Assembly (NCBI GenBank): GCA_045537555.1
Contig: JAZSPR010000114.1
Span: forward strand, 1-10,991
Origin: UBA1081 sp045537555
GTDB taxonomy: Bacteria > Bacillota > Clostridia > Oscillospirales > Acutalibacteraceae
DNA length: 10,991 nucleotides
Direction: 5' to 3'
Shown: in pieces, positions 6,102-10,991 of the stretch
How positions within the stretch are numbered: position 1 is the stretch's first letter
How the letters are laid out: every line of letters begins with the position of its first letter
Made by a program: the position numbers and the translations under genes
Notes under the pieces: generated by a model
Database searches by the model: none
Seen by the model: only the letters and a program-made list of their open reading frames with translations
What the model was told of the DNA's origin: nothing

Positions 6102-8036
6102 ATGAAAAAATTTATTTCTTTACTTATTTCAGTAATTATGATTCTCGGCATAATGCCTCTTACTTCATTTGCCGCAACAGAAATTTCTATTGTTCAGATA
6201 GGCGATATCGCTTTGCCTGTTGCAGGGCAGACACCTGATTATGTTGCCACATACGGCAGCGGTTACAATTTCACCACAGAGTTTGATGCCGGTGACGCAC
6301 ATTACGGTATCATATGGATTGATACGACTGACAGTGACAAAACGATGACATCTGAGGACGTTTTTGTTGCAGGTCATGTTTACAGGGTTTCCGTTATCGT
6401 GGCTGCACAACCCGGTTACAGCTTCAGTAAATATGATAACTATACTTCATCGGTTTTTGGTCGTATTAACGGAAAAACATCCAGTGTTTATGTTATATCA
6501 GGATACAACGCAGGTGAGTATATTGGTATTACCTATACTTTTGAAGCCTGTGCGTACAACATTGTTACAAGTGTTGCAGTTACAGACCTCAATATTCCCG
6601 CATCGGGTGAAACACTTGATTTTACTGCTCTTCCTAAGGACGATTCTTATGTGATAAATTCTGTTTCATGGAAAGACCTCACGACAAATCAGAATATGAC
6701 AACAGGTTCGGTTGCTGTTGCAGGTCATAAATATGAGGTTGAAATTTTCATCCGTGTAAAAGACGGGTGCAAGCTTAAGGTTGACCGTGACGGTTGTCCC
6801 GATGTAGCGGCTAAAATCGGTACATATAATGCGAATGTAATTTCCGCTGTTTCAGATATTGTTGTCGGCATTACGGATACGTATCTCGTTCCTGATGATA
6901 TAACAACGGTTACTGTTTCGGGAATTGATGCTCCCGTTACAGGTGCAACACCTGATACAACAGCTACCTGCGGTTCAGGTTATACAATTTCTGAAATTGT
7001 ATGGGTTGACACAACGGGTGAATACAAAGACTGGGTTTATAATGTAACAGAGTTTGAAGCTGAAAGAGAATATACAGTTCAGATAACTCTCAATACAATA
7101 GGCAATTACAGATTTGTAATGGACGGACCATATAACGACGTGTCCGGAAAAATCAACAATAATACAGCAATAGTTTACGGTTCAAATTCATCAACGGAAG
7201 TTGCAATCGGCTATGAATTCCCCGTAACGGAAAAACCTGCACCGACAATAATTCCCTCGGTTTACGTAAACGGTATTGATGCTCCCGTCGTCGGTAATGC
7301 TCCCGATACAGAGGGTACCTGTGGTGAGGGTTATGAAATAACAGAAATAATCTGGGTTGATACAACAGGCGAATACAAAGACCACATTTTCGGCATTACA
7401 GAGTTTGAAGCTGAAAGAGAATACACCGTTCAGATCACTCTTGCAGTCAAAGACGGATATGAATTCTCATCAGACGGATACTATAACGATGTTACAGGCG
7501 AAATCAATATGGAGCCTGCAATTGAATACGGTACGTATTCTGTTACGGAAATGACTATCGGTTATGAATTCCCCGCAGTAGAGGCTCCTGCACATACACA
7601 TGAATATTCAACAGTTGTAACAGCTCCCACATGTACTGAAAAGGGCTACACAACATATACATGTGCTTGCGGTGATACATACAAGGGAGATGAAAAAGCT
7701 GCAACAGGGCATAAAGCTGTAGTTATCCCCGGTAAAGCCGCAACTGAAAAAGAGACAGGTCTTACAGACGGTGAAAAGTGCTCAGTATGTAACACAATTC
7801 TCAAGAAACAGGAAGTTATCCCCGTGATTGCAAAGCCTGCAGAGGACATTCTTCTCGGTGACGTAAACAAGGACGGCAAGATCACAGCTGCAGACGCGCG
7901 TCTTGCTCTTCGTATGTCAGCTAAGCTTGAACCCGTAACAGAATATGCACTCAAAGCTGCAGACTGGGACGGAAATGGCAAGATCACAGCTGCAGACGCA
8001 AGAAAGATTCTTCGTAAATCAGCAAAACTTGAATAA
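6102..8036 (+). CDS. Secreted four-repeat protein with C-terminal type I dockerin
   Basis: The 644-residue protein starts at the ATG at 6102 (GGAG at 6089-6092); an earlier in-frame ATG at 6042 lies inside the preceding gene and would mask the signal peptide. Residues 1-24 (MKKFISLLISVIMILG ... SFA) are a signal peptide with a likely cut after SFA. Four related beta-type repeats of roughly 110-120 residues follow (about 27-149, 155-262, 268-376, 385-493); the last two are strongly alike, sharing WVDTTGEYKD and TEFEAEREYTVQITL. A Cys-containing module (498-572: HTHEYSTVVTAPTC, CACGD, ATGH, CSVC) of a type common in Firmicutes surface proteins comes next. Residues 586-644 are a type I dockerin with two calcium loops, DVNKDGKITAAD and DWDGNGKITAAD, which bind cohesins. 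No catalytic domain is recognisable, so it is probably a structural or binding protein attached to the cell surface or a cohesin scaffold. Confidence 0.9.
   Translation: MKKFISLLISVIMILGIMPLTSFAATEISIVQIGDIALPVAGQTPDYVATYGSGYNFTTEFDAGDAHYGIIWIDTTDSDKTMTSEDVFVAGHVYRVSVIVAAQPGYSFSKYDNYTSSVFGRINGKTSSVYVISGYNAGEYIGITYTFEACAYNIVTSVAVTDLNIPASGETLDFTALPKDDSYVINSVSWKDLTTNQNMTTGSVAVAGHKYEVEIFIRVKDGCKLKVDRDGCPDVAAKIGTYNANVISAVSDIVVGITDTYLVPDDITTVTVSGIDAPVTGATPDTTATCGSGYTISEIVWVDTTGEYKDWVYNVTEFEAEREYTVQITLNTIGNYRFVMDGPYNDVSGKINNNTAIVYGSNSSTEVAIGYEFPVTEKPAPTIIPSVYVNGIDAPVVGNAPDTEGTCGEGYEITEIIWVDTTGEYKDHIFGITEFEAEREYTVQITLAVKDGYEFSSDGYYNDVTGEINMEPAIEYGTYSVTEMTIGYEFPAVEAPAHTHEYSTVVTAPTCTEKGYTTYTCACGDTYKGDEKAATGHKAVVIPGKAATEKETGLTDGEKCSVCNTILKKQEVIPVIAKPAEDILLGDVNKDGKITAADARLALRMSAKLEPVTEYALKAADWDGNGKITAADARKILRKSAKLE
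7047..7423 (+). repeat. Tandem coding repeat with a 26-base identical segment
   Basis: Repeats 3 and 4 of the secreted protein share an identical 26-base stretch at 7047-7072 and 7398-7423, spaced 351 bases (117 codons) apart, inside longer similar DNA. This indicates a relatively recent internal duplication compared with repeats 1 and 2, which match only at protein level. Confidence 0.75.
7875..7999 (+). repeat. Dockerin duplicated segment (23-base direct repeat)
   Basis: The two dockerin calcium-binding halves share identical 23-base DNA at 7875-7897 and 7977-7999, 102 bases apart, encoding GKITAADA in each. This is the usual twofold symmetry of type I dockerins, here kept even at nucleotide level. 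Confidence 0.8.
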
Positions 8037-8067
8037 TTTTTTGTAAAACACGAAAGGAGCAACAGAT

Positions 8068-9462
8068 ATGGGACTTATTAAAGCAGGCGTAGGAGCACTC
8101 GGTGGTGTTCTTGCTGACCAATGGAAAGAATTTTTCTATTGTGATTCAATAGACAAGGATGTAATGGTGGTGAAAGGAACAAAGCGTGTAGGCGGACGTT
8201 CCACAAACACAAAAGGAAGCGACAATATCATTTCAAACGGTTCAGGCATCGCAGTTGCTGACGGACAATGTATGATTATTGTTGAACAGGGTAAAATTGT
8301 TGAAATCTGTGCAGAACCCGGTGAGTTCACTTATGATGCATCAACTGAGCCAAGTATTTTTTCAGGTAAACTCGGTGACAGCATAAAAGAATCTTTCAGG
8401 ACAATCGGTAAACGTTTTGCATATGGTGGCGACACGGGAAAAGACCAGAGAGTTTATTATTTCAACACAAAAGAGCTTGTTGGCAATATGTTTGGTACAC
8501 CAAATCCCGTTCCGTTCAGAGTTGTTGACAGAAATATCGGATTGGACATTGATATTTCAGTTCGTTGTAACGGTACATATTCATATAAAATCAGTAACCC
8601 GATTTTGTTCTACACAAATGTATGCGGGAATGTTGAAAGAGAATACACAAGAGAAGAGATTGATACTCAATTAAAGTCAGAATTTTTAAATGCTTTACAA
8701 CCTGCATTTGCAAAGATTTCTGATATGGGAATCCGTTACAGTGCATTACCCGGTCATACAATGGAACTGTCCGATGCAATGAACGATGTTCTTACTGAAA
8801 AATGGGTAAATCTTCGTGGCCTTTCAGTAGTGTCTGTTGCAATCAATTCAATTACAGCACCTAAAGAAGACGAAGATATGATTAAACAGCTTCAGAGGAA
8901 TGCTGTTATGCGTGACCCGACAATGGCTGCTGCAACTCTCGTTGGTGCTCAGGCTCAGGCTATGCAGGATGCTGCAAAGAATGAAGCAGGTGCAATGACA
9001 GGCTTTATGGGTATGGGTATGGCGATGAATGCAGGTGGCGGCATGAATGCACAGAACCTTTTTGCTATGGGACAGCAACAAGCTCCGCAGCAAGCACCTG
9101 TACAGAATGGTTGGAATTGTTCTTGTGGTAATACAGTTTCAGGCAATTTCTGCCCTAACTGCGGTGCCAAGAAACCTGAACCTAAACCTGCGGGAGATAG
9201 CTGGAAATGCTCTTGCGGTGCAAAAGCAACCGGAAAATTCTGTCCGGAATGTGGCTCACCCAAGCCTGCTGATGAGGGGTGGACCTGTTCCTGCGGTGCA
9301 GTTAATAAGGGTAAGTTCTGTCAGAACTGCGGAAGCAAAAAGCCCGCAGGTGCACCGCTTTATCAGTGCGACAAGTGTGGCTGGAAACCCGAAGACCCTA
9401 ACAATGTTCCGAGGTTCTGTCCCGAATGCGGTGACAGATTTGACGAAAACGATATTAAATAA
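8068..9462 (+). CDS. SPFH-domain (YdjI-like) protein with four C-terminal zinc ribbons
   Basis: Residues 1-290 of this 464-residue protein match the SPFH/virion-core-type family to which Bacillus YdjI belongs, including the start MGLIKAGVGALGGVLADQWK, the strand-rich core (GSGIAVADGQCMIIVEQGKI, YDASTEPS, PNPVPFRV) and VSVAINSITAPKEDE before a helix. YdjI binds the membrane-stress protein PspA in B. subtilis; that partner is not in this window. A Met/Ala/Gly/Gln-rich linker (about 290-346) leads to four zinc ribbons with cysteines at 351/353/362/365, 381/383/392/395, 407/409/418/421 and 434/437/451/454. The first three use an unusual CxC first knuckle (WxCSCG), the last a normal CxxC (YQCDKCGWKPEDPN). 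There is no signal peptide. The start ATG follows AAAGGAGC at 8053-8060. The gene begins 31 bases after the dockerin gene and is followed 16 bases later by the next gene. Confidence 0.9.
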   Translation: MGLIKAGVGALGGVLADQWKEFFYCDSIDKDVMVVKGTKRVGGRSTNTKGSDNIISNGSGIAVADGQCMIIVEQGKIVEICAEPGEFTYDASTEPSIFSGKLGDSIKESFRTIGKRFAYGGDTGKDQRVYYFNTKELVGNMFGTPNPVPFRVVDRNIGLDIDISVRCNGTYSYKISNPILFYTNVCGNVEREYTREEIDTQLKSEFLNALQPAFAKISDMGIRYSALPGHTMELSDAMNDVLTEKWVNLRGLSVVSVAINSITAPKEDEDMIKQLQRNAVMRDPTMAAATLVGAQAQAMQDAAKNEAGAMTGFMGMGMAMNAGGGMNAQNLFAMGQQQAPQQAPVQNGWNCSCGNTVSGNFCPNCGAKKPEPKPAGDSWKCSCGAKATGKFCPECGSPKPADEGWTCSCGAVNKGKFCQNCGSKKPAGAPLYQCDKCGWKPEDPNNVPRFCPECGDRFDENDIK

Positions 9463-9478
9463 CAAAGGAGATTTTACC

Positions 9479-10408
9479 ATGGGACTTTTTGATAAGAAAT
9501 ATTGTGATATATGCGGTGATAAAATAGGACTGCTCGGCAACAGAAAACTTGAAAACGGTAATATGTGCAAGGACTGTGCAAAGAAGCTTTCACCATTCTT
9601 CAGCGAAAGAAGAAGCTCATCAGTTGAAGAAATCAAACAGCAGCTCGCTTACAGAGAGCAGAATAAACAGATACTTGCATCTTTTTCACCTATGTTTACA
9701 TTTGGTGACAGTGATAAAGTTTATATTGACCCTATGAAGGCAAGTTTTGTTGTTTCACACCGAAATCCCGGCAGTTGGAGTGATGAGAATCCTGATGTTA
9801 TCCCACTTTCAAGTGTTATGAGTTGTAACATGAGAGTAGAAGAGGACAGAGATGAAATCTATACACAGGGTAAAGACGGTCAGCAGGTAAGCTACAATCC
9901 GCCAAGATATAAGTTCAGCTATGATTTTTATGTTGATATAAATGTGAATAATCCGTATTTTGATGAAATCAATGTAAAGCTTAATTCCTCAAGTGTTGAG
10001 GGGGTAGGTACAATGGAATATAACCGCTATCAGCAGGATGCACAGCAGATTATCAATAATCTTATGCAGAACAGAGGTAACACTCCCAATATGGGCGGTA
10101 TGAATATGGGTATGAACAACGGTATGGGGATGAATCAGGGCTATGCTCCTGCAGGTGCTTACGGTCAGCCAAATCCTTATGCTCAGCAGAATGCATATAA
10201 TCAGCCGATGAACAACGGATATGCTCCTGCTAACGGATATAATCAGGCAATGAATAACGGTTATAACCAGCCTATGAATCAGGGCTACAATCAGCAGGCT
10301 GCCTACGGTCAACAACCCGTATCACAGGCTTGGGTATGTCCCGCTTGTAACGCAACAAACGAAGGCGGTGCATTCTGCACCTGCTGCGGAACCCCCAGAC
10401 AGAGATGA
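9479..10408 (+). CDS. DUF4428-type zinc protein with Asn/Gln/Gly/Tyr-rich tail and C-terminal zinc ribbon
   Basis: This 309-residue protein starts at the ATG at 9479 (AAAGGAG at 9464-9470); the longer frame back to 9047 only overlaps the preceding gene. Residues 5-55 form a DUF4428-like head with CxxC pairs at 9-12 and 30-33 and the motif GNRKLENG. Residues 70-175 look like a compact beta domain of pleckstrin-homology-like or similar character (KVYIDPMKASFVVS, VIPLSSVMSCNMRVEED, YKFSYDFYVDINVN); that part is tentative. Residues 203-283 are low-complexity, made of Asn, Gln, Gly, Met, Tyr, Pro and Ala in repeats such as YNQPMNNGY, similar in composition to prion-like or phase-separating tails. 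The end is a zinc ribbon, CPAC and CTCC (287-303). There is no signal peptide. The stop overlaps the next start by four bases. Confidence 0.85.
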   Translation: MGLFDKKYCDICGDKIGLLGNRKLENGNMCKDCAKKLSPFFSERRSSSVEEIKQQLAYREQNKQILASFSPMFTFGDSDKVYIDPMKASFVVSHRNPGSWSDENPDVIPLSSVMSCNMRVEEDRDEIYTQGKDGQQVSYNPPRYKFSYDFYVDINVNNPYFDEINVKLNSSSVEGVGTMEYNRYQQDAQQIINNLMQNRGNTPNMGGMNMGMNNGMGMNQGYAPAGAYGQPNPYAQQNAYNQPMNNGYAPANGYNQAMNNGYNQPMNQGYNQQAAYGQQPVSQAWVCPACNATNEGGAFCTCCGTPRQR

Positions 10409-10563
10409 GCAGAATGAAAACCGCAGTCATTATTATTGTGATTGCAGCATTAGTTGCCGCAACGGTAATCGGAGTGTGGTATTACAAGACGAAGTTTTAC
10501 GTACCCGATAAAGACGGTATGGTGTATTCTTCAACAGACACAAACAATCAGGGAGATGATTAA
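10405..10563 (+). CDS. 52-residue single-span membrane protein
   Basis: The ATGA overlap with the preceding stop (10405-10408) marks translational coupling. The product begins MSRMKTAVIIIVIAALVAAT, with a hydrophobic span over residues 7-24, followed by VWYYKTKFYVPDKDG and a short polar tail ending NNQGDD. The positive N-terminus suggests an inside-in, outside-out orientation with the tail outside, or a small anchor. No family is recognisable. The size, hydrophobic span and position between two zinc proteins make a membrane anchor or subunit of the same complex reasonable but unproven. The next gene starts two bases after its stop. Because no separate ribosome site is needed with such an overlap and the frame is short, the chance of a spurious call is modest. 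Confidence 0.65.
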   Translation: MSRMKTAVIIIVIAALVAATVIGVWYYKTKFYVPDKDGMVYSSTDTNNQGDD

Positions 10564-10565
10564 CC

Positions 10566-10991
10566 TTGTCAACAATTCTTGAACAGAAATGTCCGTGTTG
10601 CGGCGGTGCGGTTGAGTTCAATATAGGTGCGCAAAAGCTGAAATGTCCATTCTGCGACACCGAATTTGATATTACCGCGATGCCCGAGGATACGGCAAAT
10701 CAGGTTGAACAGATAAACTGGAATTCGCAGGGCTCACAATGGAATGCAGGAGAAGCAGACGGAATGAGTGTTTATGCCTGTAATTCCTGCGGAGGAGAAA
10801 TCGTTACAGATGCAACAACGGGTGCAACAAGCTGTCCCTATTGCGGCAAACAGGTGGTAATGAAAGGTCAGTTTTCAGGTGCATTGAAGCCCGATGTTGT
10901 TATACCTTTCAAGCTCGATAAAAAAGCGGCAAAAGCTGCTCTTAAAAAACATATTTCAACAAAGAAATTTGTTCCGAAAGCATTTCTTTCC
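10566..10991 (+). CDS. TFIIB-type zinc-ribbon protein, YdjG-like (partial, runs off the right edge)
   Basis: The first 142 residues are present. They start at a TTG (10566) after GGGAG at 10550-10555, a rare but accepted start; no ATG or GTG in this frame is better placed. Four CxxC knuckles occur in two pairs: CPCC/CPFC (9-12, 27-30) and CNSC/CPYC (72-75, 90-93), separated by an acidic Asn/Gln linker. After this comes KPDVVIPFKLDKKAAKAAL and KFVPKAF, the opening of the C-terminal domain seen in YdjG-like proteins. In B. subtilis YdjG works with YdjI and YdjH at the membrane in envelope stress with PspA. The gene begins two bases after the small membrane protein, and the SPFH gene upstream supports the assignment. 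The remainder, including any membrane segments, lies outside the window. Confidence 0.85.
   Translation, partial: MSTILEQKCPCCGGAVEFNIGAQKLKCPFCDTEFDITAMPEDTANQVEQINWNSQGSQWNAGEADGMSVYACNSCGGEIVTDATTGATSCPYCGKQVVMKGQFSGALKPDVVIPFKLDKKAAKAALKKHISTKKFVPKAFLS

Noticed and set aside
7646..8062. Long - strand open frame (138 codons) opposite the Cys module and dockerin
   Set aside because: It is antisense to a well-supported gene, has no ribosome site or family resemblance, and its openness follows from the codon pattern of the real gene.
9047..9478. 144-codon N-terminal extension of the DUF4428 gene
   Set aside because: It overlaps the zinc-ribbon part of the SPFH gene in another frame. The ATG at 9479 has a strong ribosome site and begins with the expected family sequence.

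Overview
The window looks like chromosome from an AT-rich Gram-positive gut-type Clostridia, most likely a Ruminococcus/Oscillospiraceae relative. This rests on GGAGG-type ribosome binding sites, a type I dockerin at the end of a secreted protein, a PdaB/NodB-like deacetylase family typical of Firmicutes, and a gene set resembling the Bacillus YdjG/YdjI proteins. The genus is an inference. No RNA gene, CRISPR array or insertion sequence was found.

Left part (1-4300) is a mannose-glycan catabolism region. The end of an unknown gene, possibly a Gfo/Idh/MocA oxidoreductase, runs into a cytoplasmic GH130 mannoside phosphorylase on the + strand. A large GH92 alpha-mannosidase without a signal peptide lies on the - strand and ends in a clear intrinsic terminator. 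GH130 plus GH92 suggests intracellular breakdown of alpha-mannosylated, N-glycan-like oligosaccharides down to a beta-mannosyl core that is then phosphorolysed. Two related, decayed polysaccharide deacetylase copies lie on either side of the GH92 gene in the same orientation. Both lack most of the catalytic domain and both carry the same Asp-to-Asn change in the first NodB motif.

Middle part (4268-5740) is a regulatory unit. A 75-residue XRE-type repressor and a 7-transmembrane LuxR-type regulator form a tightly coupled - strand operon, with a consensus sigma-A-type promoter and a terminator. The 221-base divergent region to its right contains this promoter and an unusual GTAGCC repeat/hairpin cluster.

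Right part (5741-10991, continuing past the edge) is one compact + strand operon of six genes: a small Cys-rich zinc protein; a secreted four-repeat protein ending in a dockerin; an SPFH-domain protein (YdjI-like) carrying four C-terminal zinc ribbons; a DUF4428-type protein with an Asn/Gln/Gly/Tyr-rich tail and zinc ribbon; a 52-residue single-span membrane protein; and the start of a YdjG-like protein with two CxxC pairs of zinc knuckles. Gaps between genes are 2 to 31 bases, or a 4-base overlap. In Bacillus subtilis the YdjG/H/I proteins work with PspA at the membrane under envelope stress. The presence of a dockerin-tagged exported protein and so many zinc ribbons in the same transcription unit is the most unusual aspect of the window. 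The divergent membrane-bound LuxR regulator is a plausible, unproven controller of this operon.
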